Shown here piece after piece: positions 1 through 10,233 of a stretch of DNA of 64,000 nt; position 1 is the first letter of the stretch; the number at the start of each line of letters is the position of its first letter. A program made the position numbers and the translations under genes. This DNA comes from Pseudomonas siliginis. GTDB lineage: Bacteria; Pseudomonadota; Gammaproteobacteria; Pseudomonadales; Pseudomonadaceae. The stretch is from positions 186,001 through 250,000 of the forward strand of contig NZ_JAHSTW010000005.1 of the NCBI RefSeq assembly GCF_019145195.1. The letters are read 5' to 3'. The notes beneath the pieces are model-generated. The model had not been told where the DNA came from, searched no databases, and saw only the letters and a program-made list of their open reading frames with translations.

Positions 1-2396
1 ATGCCGTACATGTTGATCAGCGTCGGCGCGCGGTCGCCAAAACGTTCGAACCACGGACGCAGATTCTGTACTTCCAGCGCCTCGCCGCCGAACACCACGT
101 AACGCAGGGCGTTGCTGCGGCTCGACTCGCAGGCGACCTGCATCAACGGCTTGAACGCCGACGGCGTCTGGTTCAGCACCGTGACGTTTTCATCGCACAG
201 CAGCGTGTAGAAATCCTCCGGCGAACGGCTGACATCGTGGGGCACCACCACCAGTTTGCCGCCGTACAGCAGCGCGCCGAAGATCTCCCAAACCGAAAAA
301 TCGAACGCGTAGGAATGGAACAGCGTCCAGCTGTCCTGCGCGCCGAACTCGAACCAGTGCGCGGTTGCGCTGAACAGGCGCATCACGTTGCCGTGCGGCA
401 GCAAGGCGCCCTTGGGTTTGCCGGTGGAACCGGAGGTGTAGATGACGTAGGCCAGATTGTCCGGCGTGGTCAGGCATGGCGGGTTACTTGAGATGCCGTG
501 CTCCGGCGTGTGATCCAGATCGAGGCAGATCAGCCCCGGCGGCAGCGGCAATTGCCCGAGCAAATGCCCCTGGGTCAACAGCAATTGAATACCGCTGTCG
601 TCGATCATGTAGCTCAAGCGGTCATCCGGGTAGCTCGGGTCCAGCGGCACATAGGCGCCGCCCGCTTTCAGCACCGCGAGAATGGCGACGATCATGTCCA
701 GCGAACGCTCCACCGCCACGCCGACGCGCACGTCCGGGCCAACGCCCTGCTCGATCAGCGCATGCGCCCACAGGTTGGCGCGGCGATTGAGCTCGGCGTA
801 AGTCAGGCGTTGCCCGGCACAGCTCACCGCCACCGCATCGGCATGCCGCTCGGCCTGGGCCTCGATGGCTTGCTGGAGGCACTGAGTCAGCGGTTGTTCA
901 ATCAGCGGCGGATTCCATTGCGCCAACAGCTGTTGCTGCTGGGCTGCATCGAGCATTGGCAACTGGCCGATGCGCCGGGTCGGCTCGGCGACGATCGCTT
1001 GCAACAACGCAGTCCAGTGCTGCGCCAGGCGCTCGATGGTCGCTGCGTCGAACAGGTCAGTGGCGTACTTGAGCACCGCTTCGATGCCATGGGCCTGTTC
1101 GGTGGTGTTGAGGGTCAGGTCGAATTGCGCAGTCTGGCTCTGCCACTCCAGCGGTTCGATGTTCAGGCCGTTCAGGCGCGTGGCGACGCTCGCACGGCGC
1201 TCGGCCTGGTGGTTGAACATCACCTGGAACAGCGGACTGTGGCTGAGGCTGCGGCCCGGCTCCAGCGCCTCGACCAGTTGCTCGAAGGGCAAGTCCTGAT
1301 GCGCCTGCGCCTCCTGCGCGGTCTGTTTGACCTGACGCAGCAGCTCGACAAATGGCAGCTCTGCGTCGACATCCGCCTTGAGCACCTGGGTGTTGACGAA
1401 GAAGCCGATCAGGCGCTCGATTTCCACCCGCCCACGGTTGGCCACCGGCACCCCGACCCGGATGTCGCTTTGCCCGCTGTAGCGATGCAGCAAGGCCTGA
1501 AACGAAGCCAGCAGCAACACGAACAGGGTGACGTTTTCCTGCCGGGCAAAGGCCTTGAGGGCATGGCTCAGCTCCGGGTCGAGAATCAGGTTGTGGCTGG
1601 CGCCGGCGAAGCTCTGCTCCACCGCGCGCGGGCGATCCAGCGGCAACTCCAGCACCGGTTGTTCGCCGCCAAGTTTTTCCTGCCAGTAGGCCAGTTGCCG
1701 CTCCTGCTCACCGGCCTCCATCCACTGGCGCTGCCACAAGGCGTAATCGGCGTATTGAATCGGCAGCGCCGGCAGACCGGCATCGTGACCGAGGTTGAAA
1801 CCGGCATAGAGCTGCACCAGTTCCTCGATCATCACTTGCAGCGACCAGCCATCGGAAACGATGTGGTGCAGGGTCAGCACCAGCACATGCTCAGCGGGGT
1901 CGACCTGCAGCAGCGCGGCACGCAGCAACGGGCCGTGCTGCAGGTCGAAAGTCTTCTGGCTCTGGGTCTGGACGAAAGCCTCGATCGAGTGCTCCGGGTC
2001 ATTCGCCAGATCAGCGCTCAGGTGATGAATCTCCAACGCAAAAGGTCCTGCGGGCAGGACCACTTGCAAGGGTTGCGCGCTGTCTTGAGAGAACACCGTG
2101 CGCAAGGTTTCGTGGCGCTCGATCAGCGCCTCGACGCTGCGTTCCAGTGCCGGCACATCCAGCGGCCCCTGCAAGCGCAGGGCCGTCGGAATGTTGTAGG
2201 CCGCGCTGTGCGGTGCCCACTGCCAGAGGAACCACTGGCGCTGCTGAGCGTAGGACAGCAGCAACGGCTCTTCAGCCGTGCGCTTGAAAACCGGGGCAAT
2301 GTCAAAGAGGTTGACGCCTTTCTGCTTGAGCAGAACCGCCAGAGCCTTTCTTTGCTTAGCCGAAAGTTGTCCTACCGACTCGATTAACTCTTGCAC
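1..2396 (-). CDS. Pyoverdine-type NRPS, C-A (partial, 3' end outside window)
   Basis: Third NRPS gene of the cluster, continuing past the left edge; about 798 residues are visible. The condensation domain (about residues 45-480) has its HHxxxDG motif at H177. The adenylation domain follows, with its YTSGSTG core at Y653. My Stachelhaus reading is D-F-W-N-V-G-M, close to the Thr codes of pseudomonads (DFWNIGMVHK). The carrier and any epimerase domain lie outside the window. I chose the GTG start at 2396: GAGAGG lies 9 bases upstream and the previous stop is only 13 bases away, so the genes look translationally coupled. It would add the fourth residue after Lys, Asp and Ala. The family call is secure; the substrate is an inference from a hand alignment. 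Confidence 0.93.
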   Translation of the reverse strand, partial: MQELIESVGQLSAKQRKALAVLLKQKGVNLFDIAPVFKRTAEEPLLLSYAQQRQWFLWQWAPHSAAYNIPTALRLQGPLDVPALERSVEALIERHETLRTVFSQDSAQPLQVVLPAGPFALEIHHLSADLANDPEHSIEAFVQTQSQKTFDLQHGPLLRAALLQVDPAEHVLVLTLHHIVSDGWSLQVMIEELVQLYAGFNLGHDAGLPALPIQYADYALWQRQWMEAGEQERQLAYWQEKLGGEQPVLELPLDRPRAVEQSFAGASHNLILDPELSHALKAFARQENVTLFVLLLASFQALLHRYSGQSDIRVGVPVANRGRVEIERLIGFFVNTQVLKADVDAELPFVELLRQVKQTAQEAQAHQDLPFEQLVEALEPGRSLSHSPLFQVMFNHQAERRASVATRLNGLNIEPLEWQSQTAQFDLTLNTTEQAHGIEAVLKYATDLFDAATIERLAQHWTALLQAIVAEPTRRIGQLPMLDAAQQQQLLAQWNPPLIEQPLTQCLQQAIEAQAERHADAVAVSCAGQRLTYAELNRRANLWAHALIEQGVGPDVRVGVAVERSLDMIVAILAVLKAGGAYVPLDPSYPDDRLSYMIDDSGIQLLLTQGHLLGQLPLPPGLICLDLDHTPEHGISSNPPCLTTPDNLAYVIYTSGSTGKPKGALLPHGNVMRLFSATAHWFEFGAQDSWTLFHSYAFDFSVWEIFGALLYGGKLVVVPHDVSRSPEDFYTLLCDENVTVLNQTPSAFKPLMQVACESSRSNALRYVVFGGEALEVQNLRPWFERFGDRAPTLINMYG

Positions 2397-2409
2397 GCGT
2401 TTTTCCCTC

Positions 2410-5400
2410 TCAAGAAATCAGTTTTTCCAGATCATCGAGGGATAGACGTTTGAGGGCCTCCAGTGATTTAGCCAATTCATCCTGAACGGGCGACATTTCG
2501 ACGCGCAGCGCTTCGATCCGCGCGCAGAAATCCTTGAGCGTGTCGGTCTCGAACAGCGCCTTGAGCGGCACCTTGTCGCCGAGGCGCTCCTGCACCCGGG
2601 TCACCACCAGCGTCGCCAGTAACGAATGGCCGCCGAGCTGGAAGAAGTTGTCCGCCAGCCCTACCCGCTCGACTTCCAGCACCTCCTGCCAGATCGTCGC
2701 GACCTCCCATTGCAGATCGCTTTGCGGCGCCTGGTATTGCTCTTGCGTCGGGCTCTCGCCCAACGCCATCAGCGCCTTGCGATCGAGCTTGCCGTTGGGC
2801 GTCAGCGGGATCGCGTCAATCAGGTGCAGATGCCCCGGCACCATGTGCGCCGGCAAGCGACTGGCCAAGGCATTGCGCACCCGCTCGGCCAGCGTCGACC
2901 GCTCGCTGTCCGGCGCGGCGACGAGGTAGGCATGCAGGTGTTTGCCAGCGGCGCCGTCCTGCGCCAGTACCACCGCCTCAAGGATATCGTCGAGCTGCAG
3001 CAGGCGCGCTTCGATCTCGCTGAGCTCGATGCGGAAGCCGCGAATCTTCACTTGATGGTCGGCGCGACCGATGTACTCGATGTTGCCATCGTCGCCTTGG
3101 CGCACCAGATCGCCGGTGCGGTACAGGCGTTCGCCGTTGCTCGCGTAAGGATTCGGCACAAAGCGTTCGGCGGTCAGCGCGGCGCGGCGCAGATAGCCGC
3201 GCGTCACCCCGGCGCCCGCCAGATACAGCTCGGCCGCCACGCCCTCGGGCAGCGCCTGCAACTGACTGTCGAGCAGGTACGCCACGGTGTTATCCAGCGG
3301 CCGGCCAATGTTCGCCCGGCCCTGCGGCGTACGCAGGGTGAAGGTTGAATAAGTAGTGTCCTCCGACGGCCCGTAGAGGTCGTAGACCTGCTGCACCTGG
3401 GTGCTGGCATAGAGGCTGTCAACCAGACTCTGCTTGAGCGGTTCGCCGGCCAGATTGATGGTGCCGACCGACGACGGAATCTGCCCGGCCCGTTGCAACG
3501 CGGCAATCGCCGACGGTACGGTGTTGATCAGCGTGACCTGATCGCGCGCCGGCAAATCCGCCAACGCCAGGGCGTTGTCCGCCAATACCAGGCAGCCACC
3601 GCAGGCCAGCGTGACAAAGATTTCCCACACCGACAGGTCGAAGCAGATCGACGTCGAAGCGAGCACGCCGCGCAATTGTTCTTCACGATAGACACCCGCT
3701 GACCACTGAATCAGCGCCGACAGATTGCCGTGGCTGATCGCTACGCCTTTCGGTTTGCCGGTGGAACCGGAGGTGTAGATCACGTACGCCAGATTGTCTG
3801 CCGCGAGATTAACCAGTGGCGCAGTGGCCGGGTATTCGCTGGCGACGTTCTCGTCCACCAGCAGCACCTGCGCACTCAAGGTTTCGGGCAGCATCGCCAA
3901 GGCCGCTGGCTCAGTGAGCAAAACAGCGGCGCGGCTGTCGTCGAGCATGTGCAGCAAGCGTTCCTGCGGGTAATCCGGGTCGAGCGGTACGTAGGCGCCA
4001 CCGGCCTTGAGGATCGCCAGCAAGCCGACCAGCATCTGCGGCGTGCGGCGCATGCACACGCCTACGCGCACTTCCGGCCCGACGCCCATGCCTTGCAGCT
4101 TGTGCGCCAGACGATTGGCTCGGGCATCGAGGTTTCGGTAAGCGATGGATTGCTCAGCGAACAGCACCGCGTTCGCCTGTGGCTGTCGCTGCACCTGCGC
4201 GGCGATGTGCGCCAGCACCGTGCGTTGATCCGGCGTGGTAACCGGCGCCTTGCCCCACTCGATCGCTTGTTGCCGTCGTGGCTCGGCGAGCAGTTCCAGC
4301 GCGCCCAGCGGCTGCGCGGCGTCGGCGAGGAACTGCTCGAGCAGGCCTTGCAACTGCGCACTCAACACGCGGATCGCTTGAGCGTCGAAGCTGGCCTGAT
4401 CGTAACTTACGCCCAGACTCATCTCGCGGCCGGTGACCGCCACCAGCGTCAGCGGATAGTTGGTCTGCTCCTGCCGGCGGATTGCCGAGAACTTCAGGCC
4501 CGTCTCAGAGCCCTGCGCCAACGCCTCGGCCATCGGGTAGTTTTCGAACACCAGAATGCTGTCGAACAACGCCCCGGCGCCCGTACCGGCCCAGCGCTGA
4601 ATGTCATACAGCGGCGTGTGTTCGTGCTCGCGCAAGGCCAGGTTGAGGTCTTGCACCTGTTGCAGCCATTGGCTGACGCCGATCTCCGGCGATGGCGCCG
4701 CCACCACCGGCAAGGTGTTGATGAACAGACCGATCTGCTGCTCGACGCCCGGCAAATCGGTTGGCCGTCCGGCGACCGTCGCGCCGAACGCCACGTGATC
4801 GTGCCCGGTGTAGCGCTGCAACAGCAGCAGCCACGCCGCTTGTACCAGCGTGTTGAGGGTGACTTTCTGCTCGCGGGCGAAGCGGTTCAGTTCGGCGGTC
4901 AGCGGTTCGCTGAACACATGCTCGTGATCGGCATAGCCGCTGGCCGCGTGCCTGACCGGTATGGCGCTGGCCAGTCGGGTCGGCTGTTCAAGGTCCGCCA
5001 GCGCCGCACTCCAGAACTGTCGACTGGCCTGCTGATCACGCTGGCCGAGCCATTCGATGTAATCGCGATAACGCCCCTGCCCTGCGCTCGGCGCGATGCC
5101 GGCGTAACGTTGCAGCACTTCGCCGAACAACTGCGAAGTGCTCCAGCCGTCCATCAGGATGTGATGGCAGGTGTAGATCAGGTGATGAGTGTGCTCATCG
5201 GTGCGCACCAACGTCACGCGCAACAGCGGTGCGTCGAGCAGATCGAAGCCGTTATGCAGGTCTTCAGTGGCCAGATGATCAAGTGCTGAATCAAGGCCAG
5301 CGCGACCGCGCCAGTCCTGCACTTGCCACGGCATCTGCACGCGGCTGCGCACCACTTGCACCGGCGCGGCGGCATCCTGCGGCCAGACGAACGCCGTGCG

Positions 5401-8400
5401 CAAAATGTCGTGGGCATTGAGGGTCTGCTGCCAAGCCTGGCGGAAGCGCTCGGCGTCGAGCTGCTCGACGTCGACGCGCAGCTGATTGGTGTAAGCCGGA
5501 CTGTCCGGCTCGTTGCGGCTGTGGAACAGAATGCCTTGCTGCATCGGCGACAGCGGGTACAGATCGACGATGTCACGCGGCGCCATCGGCAGCGCCGACA
5601 GCTGCGCTTGCGTGAGATGGGCGAGGTTGAAGTCCGAGGGTGTCACGCCACCGGTCGCGCTGTCGCAGCAATGTTCGATCAGGCGTTGCAGTTCGCGGCG
5701 ATAGGCCTCGGCCAGCGCCTCGATGGTCTCGGCGCGATACATGCCGGTGCCGAAGGTCCAGGTCAGTTCCAGCTCACCGCCGAGAACCTGTCCGTCGACG
5801 CTCAGCCAATTGCCCAGCGGCGCTTGCCCATCCTGATTGGCGCCGGTGCTGTCAGCGCTTGGCAGGAACAACGCGCCTTGCTCAGCGCTGAACGCGCCGT
5901 CGAACTGGCCGAGATAATTGAAGGTTACCCGTGGTTGCGCCAGCGTCTGCAACTCAGCTGCACGCGTGAGGTAACGCAGCACGCCATAACCGATGCCTTT
6001 GCCCGGCACGGCGCGCAGTTGCTCCTTGATTGCGCATAGCGACGCAGCGGGATTGGCCTGCGGGGTCAGGCGCACCGGGAACAGGCTGCTGAACCAGCCG
6101 ACCGTGCGGCTCAGGTCGATGTCGTCGAACAGGTCTTCACGACCATGGCCTTCGAGCTGGATCAACACCGACGGCTGCTCGCTCCAGTCACACAGCACCC
6201 GCGCCAAAGCCGTCAGCAACAGGTCGTTGATTTGCGTGCGGTAAGCCGCCGGGGCGACTTTCAGCAGCTTGTCGGTCAATGTCTGGCTCAGGCGCGTACT
6301 GGCGCGGGCGGCCTGGGCGCGAGTCTGGCTGTCCACGGCGAAATCTTGTGGCAGTGCCGCCTCTTCCGCCGCCAGAGTCTGGCGCCAATAATCGCGTTCG
6401 CCGGCAAGCGCTTCACTCTGCGCATAACGATGCAACTGCTCGGCCCAGTTGTGCAGCGAACTGCTCTGGCCCGGCAACACCGGCGCCATCCCCGCCGCCA
6501 ATGCCTGGTAAGCCTGCTGCAAGTCCTCAAGCAGAACGCGCCACGACACGCCGTCGACCACCAGATGATGAATCACCAGCAACAAGCGCTGCTCGGCGTT
6601 CGGCAGGTTGACCAGCACCGCGCGCAGCAACTGCCCGCGTTGCAGATCAAGGCTGCGCTGCGCCGCGTCGGCCACGGCCGGCAAGGCATCGAGACTGTCC
6701 AGTTCGCGCAGCCAAAGCAGTTCGGCATCGCGCTGAGCCTGCGGCAACGCCTGCCAGCTATCGCCCGACTGCACGAAACTCAGGGCCAGCGCTTCGTGCT
6801 GCTCGACCAGCGCCGCCAGCGCCTCACGCAAATGTACGACGTCCAACGCCAGGGTCGGTTGCAACATCACCGCCTGGTTCCAGTGCTGGCGCTGGGCAAT
6901 CGGCGTATCGAAGAAACGCACCTGAATCGGCAGCAACGGCAACGGCCCGCGTGCCACTGGTGCCGCGACGGCAGCCGGTTTGGCTTCGATCAGTTTGGCC
7001 ACAGCAGCCAGTTGGCCGATGGTCTGTTTTTCGAACAACTGCTTGGGGCTGAGCTTGATGCCCTGGCGCTTGGCCCGGGCGATGATCTGCAAGCTGAGGA
7101 TCGAGTCGCCACCCAGTTCAAAGAAGTTATCGCTGCTGCCGACTGTTTCGAGCTTGAGCACCTCGGCCCAGATCGCGGCGAGTTTTTCCTCGATCTCACC
7201 GACCGGCGCGACGAACTGCTGGCTGACCACGCCGGGCACTGGCAAGGCACGCTTGTCGAGCTTGCCGTTGGCGGTCAGCGGCAGCTTTTCCAACAACAGC
7301 AACTGTGCCGGCACCATGTAATCCGGCAGCCGCGCCTGCAATTGCTCGCGCAGTTCCTGCGCCTGCACCTTCGCGCCCACTGCCGGCATGCACCACGCCA
7401 GCAGTTGCAGGCGCGCCGGATCGTCATCCAGTGGCAGCGCGAGCACGGCGGCTTCGCTGACACCGTCGAGGCTGAGCAACACCCGCGCGACTTCCGCAGG
7501 CTCCACACGGTAGCCGCGCACTTTGACCTGATCGTCGGCACGACCGATGAACTCCAGCGCCTGCTCGCGATTGCGCCGGACCCGGTCGCCGCTGCGGTAG
7601 ACCCGCGCGCCCGGTGTGCCGAACGGGTCGGGCAGGAAGCGTTCGGCGGTCAGCGCCGGCTGGTTCAGGTAGCCAAGGGCAACGCTGTCGCCACCGATGT
7701 ACAACTCACCGGCAACCTGATCGGCCACCGGGTTGAGCACATCGTCGAGCACATAGACATGGGCACCGGCCAGCGCTGTGCCGATTGGAACACTGCGCGC
7801 CAGCGCGGCGAGCTCTTCGACCTCGTGGGTGAGCACGCCCACGGTGGTTTCGCTCGGCCCGTAGTGGTTGATCAGACGACAGCCCGGCTTCAGTTGCTGC
7901 ACGCGCTCGACCAGCGCCGGCGAACAGGCTTCGCCGCCGACGATCAGTGCGTGTTCCGGCAGCACATCGGCAGGCTTGGCCGCCTGCAACAGTGCGGCGA
8001 GATGCCCGGGGACGATTTTCAACATGCCAACGCGATGGCGGGCCATGTATTCGGCAAAACGATCCGGGTCGAAGCCGAGTTCTTCTGGCAGCACATGTAG
8101 CAAACGACCGGAGCACAACGCGCCGAACAGCACCGTGAAGCCAAGGTCGGCGGCGATGGTCGAGACCAGCGCCATGCTCGCCTCCGGCGCCGGCGCCAAA
8201 CGTTCGAGTACGCCGCGCACGTAACTGCCCAGTGCGCCGTGGCTGACCAGTACACCCTTGGGTTGCCCGGTGGAACCGGAGGTGTGAATCACGTAGGCGG
8301 GCGACTGCGCATACAGCGTCAGCTCAGGCGCGGACGTCGGCAGCGAGTGCCATTGCCCCGGCGCAAACTCCAGACCCTGACAGCCCTCAGCCGCCAGTTC

Positions 8401-10233
8401 GCTGAGCCGTGCGTCGCCTTCAGCACCGATCAGCGCCCTCGCCTGCGCAGCACCGAGCATCTGTTGCAGGCGCGCGCTTGGCGCCTTGACGTCGAGCGGC
8501 ATGTACACCGCGCCAGCCTTGAGAATCGCCAATACGCAAGTCAGCCAGTCCAGCGAACGTTCCAGCAGCACCGCCACCGGGTCGCCGACATCGACGCCCT
8601 GCGCACGCAAATAATGGGCGAGACGATTGGCCTCCTGATCCAGCGCCTGGAAAGTCACCGTTTGCTTGAGATCCCGAGCGGCCAACGCCTGCGGCTGCCG
8701 GGCCACTTCACGCGCCCAGTGCTGCAACACCGTCAACGCCGGTTCGCGTTGGCTGGCAAGCGCAGCAGGCCGTGGTGTGGCAACCGTGTGCAATGGCGCC
8801 TGCGGCGAGTCGAGCAACTGGGTAAACAGATCCAGCAACATCGGCACAAAACCGGCGACCGTTTCCGCCCGATAGAGATCGCTGGCATAGGTCATCTGAC
8901 CGTGGATCAGTGTGCCGTCGTCGGTGATGTCCAAGGCCAGATCGAAGTGCGTGCCGTCCTTGGCCAGCGGGTATTCGCTGACGGTCAGGCCGGGCAAGGC
9001 CATCGAGCGCTGTTTCTGCATGCCGACGTTCTGGTTGAACTTGGCCTGGAACAGCGGGTTGTGGCCCAGGGAGCGTTCGGCGACCAATTCGTCGACGAGT
9101 TGCTCGAACGGCAACTCCTGATGTGCCTGTGCGCCGAATGCCGCTTCACGCACCTGCGCGAGCAAATCAGTGAAACTGCCGCGCTCATCGATCTGGCAAC
9201 GCAGCACCTGGGTGTTGACGAAGAAACCGATCAGCCCTTCGACTTCGGCGCGGCCACGGTTGGCATTCGGCACGCCGACACGAATGTCGCGCTCGCCGGC
9301 CAGACGCGAAAGGAACAGCGAGAACCCGGCCAGCACCAGCATGAACAGGCTGATGCCCTGGCTGCGCGCAAAAACGTTGAGCTGTTGCGACAGGTCGGTG
9401 CCGAAATCAAAGCTCAGGGTCTGTCCTGCAAAGCTTTGCGTCAGCGGTCGGGCAAAGTCCGGCGCCACTTCCAGCAGCGGATGTTCGTCGCCCAATTGCT
9501 GACGCCAGTAGTCGAGCTGGCGTTCACCCTCGCCGGCCTCCAGCCAGCGCCGCTGCCAGATCGCATAGTCGGCGTACTGCAACGGCAGCGCCGGCAATTG
9601 CGGCTCGCGCTGCAGGCTGAACGCCTGATAGCACTGCACGAATTCCTTGACCATGACGTCCATCGACCAGCCATCGGAGACGATGTGATGCATGCTCACC
9701 ACCAGCACGAACTCATCGTCGGCCAGGGCAAACAGGCTCGCGCGCAACAGCGGGCCATGGCGCAGATCGAACGGTTGCGCGGTGACGTCTTGCACGTGTT
9801 GCGCGAGCAGTTCTTCGCGCTCTTGCGCGGCGGTGCCGGTCAGATCGAAGCGTTCCAGCGCAATACTTTGTTGCTCGAGAATCAGCTGATGCGCTTGATC
9901 GCCGTCGGTGTGAAACACCGTGCGCAACACTTCATGGCGCGCCAGCAAATGATCGAACGAGCGGCTCAGGGCTGACTCATTCAGCGAACCTTTGAGACGC
10001 AAGCCAGCGGCCATGTTGTATGCGCCGCTATGCGGTTCCAGTTGCCACAGGAACAGCAGACGCTGCTGCGCAAACGACAGGGGAATCTGCGCACAGTCGT
10101 GGCAGCTGACCGGCAGCGGCAACAGGCTGAAATCCTTGCCCTCCTCGCGCAATTTGGCCAGAAACAGCCGACGCTGTTCCAGCGGCAGGCCGACGAACCT
10201 TTTTGCAATACGTTCCGCCATCGTGCCGCTCAT
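2410..10233 (-). CDS. Pyoverdine-type NRPS, C-A-PCP-E-C-A-PCP
   Basis: Two-module peptide synthetase of 2607 aa. First C domain has H182 of HHxxxDG; first A domain has HTSGSTG from H650 and the A10 lysine at K991; carrier serine is S1044. An epimerization domain follows (HHLVVDG from H1222), then a second C domain (H1690), second A domain (Y2153, K2482) and second carrier (S2537). The first A-domain code reads D-L-T-K-I-G-H-V-G, a known aspartate code; with the E domain this gives D-Asp, probably beta-hydroxylated by the neighbouring SyrP-like enzyme. The second reads D-L-W-N-N-A-L-T-Y, close to the Ala code DLFNNALTYK. The start overlaps the previous stop as ATGA, with AAGGAG upstream. There is no thioesterase domain, so the chain passes to the next synthetase. 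Confidence 0.95.
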   Translation of the reverse strand: MSGTMAERIAKRFVGLPLEQRRLFLAKLREEGKDFSLLPLPVSCHDCAQIPLSFAQQRLLFLWQLEPHSGAYNMAAGLRLKGSLNESALSRSFDHLLARHEVLRTVFHTDGDQAHQLILEQQSIALERFDLTGTAAQEREELLAQHVQDVTAQPFDLRHGPLLRASLFALADDEFVLVVSMHHIVSDGWSMDVMVKEFVQCYQAFSLQREPQLPALPLQYADYAIWQRRWLEAGEGERQLDYWRQQLGDEHPLLEVAPDFARPLTQSFAGQTLSFDFGTDLSQQLNVFARSQGISLFMLVLAGFSLFLSRLAGERDIRVGVPNANRGRAEVEGLIGFFVNTQVLRCQIDERGSFTDLLAQVREAAFGAQAHQELPFEQLVDELVAERSLGHNPLFQAKFNQNVGMQKQRSMALPGLTVSEYPLAKDGTHFDLALDITDDGTLIHGQMTYASDLYRAETVAGFVPMLLDLFTQLLDSPQAPLHTVATPRPAALASQREPALTVLQHWAREVARQPQALAARDLKQTVTFQALDQEANRLAHYLRAQGVDVGDPVAVLLERSLDWLTCVLAILKAGAVYMPLDVKAPSARLQQMLGAAQARALIGAEGDARLSELAAEGCQGLEFAPGQWHSLPTSAPELTLYAQSPAYVIHTSGSTGQPKGVLVSHGALGSYVRGVLERLAPAPEASMALVSTIAADLGFTVLFGALCSGRLLHVLPEELGFDPDRFAEYMARHRVGMLKIVPGHLAALLQAAKPADVLPEHALIVGGEACSPALVERVQQLKPGCRLINHYGPSETTVGVLTHEVEELAALARSVPIGTALAGAHVYVLDDVLNPVADQVAGELYIGGDSVALGYLNQPALTAERFLPDPFGTPGARVYRSGDRVRRNREQALEFIGRADDQVKVRGYRVEPAEVARVLLSLDGVSEAAVLALPLDDDPARLQLLAWCMPAVGAKVQAQELREQLQARLPDYMVPAQLLLLEKLPLTANGKLDKRALPVPGVVSQQFVAPVGEIEEKLAAIWAEVLKLETVGSSDNFFELGGDSILSLQIIARAKRQGIKLSPKQLFEKQTIGQLAAVAKLIEAKPAAVAAPVARGPLPLLPIQVRFFDTPIAQRQHWNQAVMLQPTLALDVVHLREALAALVEQHEALALSFVQSGDSWQALPQAQRDAELLWLRELDSLDALPAVADAAQRSLDLQRGQLLRAVLVNLPNAEQRLLLVIHHLVVDGVSWRVLLEDLQQAYQALAAGMAPVLPGQSSSLHNWAEQLHRYAQSEALAGERDYWRQTLAAEEAALPQDFAVDSQTRAQAARASTRLSQTLTDKLLKVAPAAYRTQINDLLLTALARVLCDWSEQPSVLIQLEGHGREDLFDDIDLSRTVGWFSSLFPVRLTPQANPAASLCAIKEQLRAVPGKGIGYGVLRYLTRAAELQTLAQPRVTFNYLGQFDGAFSAEQGALFLPSADSTGANQDGQAPLGNWLSVDGQVLGGELELTWTFGTGMYRAETIEALAEAYRRELQRLIEHCCDSATGGVTPSDFNLAHLTQAQLSALPMAPRDIVDLYPLSPMQQGILFHSRNEPDSPAYTNQLRVDVEQLDAERFRQAWQQTLNAHDILRTAFVWPQDAAAPVQVVRSRVQMPWQVQDWRGRAGLDSALDHLATEDLHNGFDLLDAPLLRVTLVRTDEHTHHLIYTCHHILMDGWSTSQLFGEVLQRYAGIAPSAGQGRYRDYIEWLGQRDQQASRQFWSAALADLEQPTRLASAIPVRHAASGYADHEHVFSEPLTAELNRFAREQKVTLNTLVQAAWLLLLQRYTGHDHVAFGATVAGRPTDLPGVEQQIGLFINTLPVVAAPSPEIGVSQWLQQVQDLNLALREHEHTPLYDIQRWAGTGAGALFDSILVFENYPMAEALAQGSETGLKFSAIRRQEQTNYPLTLVAVTGREMSLGVSYDQASFDAQAIRVLSAQLQGLLEQFLADAAQPLGALELLAEPRRQQAIEWGKAPVTTPDQRTVLAHIAAQVQRQPQANAVLFAEQSIAYRNLDARANRLAHKLQGMGVGPEVRVGVCMRRTPQMLVGLLAILKAGGAYVPLDPDYPQERLLHMLDDSRAAVLLTEPAALAMLPETLSAQVLLVDENVASEYPATAPLVNLAADNLAYVIYTSGSTGKPKGVAISHGNLSALIQWSAGVYREEQLRGVLASTSICFDLSVWEIFVTLACGGCLVLADNALALADLPARDQVTLINTVPSAIAALQRAGQIPSSVGTINLAGEPLKQSLVDSLYASTQVQQVYDLYGPSEDTTYSTFTLRTPQGRANIGRPLDNTVAYLLDSQLQALPEGVAAELYLAGAGVTRGYLRRAALTAERFVPNPYASNGERLYRTGDLVRQGDDGNIEYIGRADHQVKIRGFRIELSEIEARLLQLDDILEAVVLAQDGAAGKHLHAYLVAAPDSERSTLAERVRNALASRLPAHMVPGHLHLIDAIPLTPNGKLDRKALMALGESPTQEQYQAPQSDLQWEVATIWQEVLEVERVGLADNFFQLGGHSLLATLVVTRVQERLGDKVPLKALFETDTLKDFCARIEALRVEMSPVQDELAKSLEALKRLSLDDLEKLIS

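Noticed and set aside
498..2387. Long plus-strand frame opposite the NRPS gene
   Set aside because: It is the antisense shadow of the NRPS coding strand; sequence is Gln/Arg/Leu-rich without any domain, and the minus strand codes a full C-A protein.
6145..9975. Two long plus-strand frames (6145-8100 and 8239-9975)
   Set aside because: Antisense shadows of the 2607-aa NRPS, same low-information composition; no ribosome site or domain.
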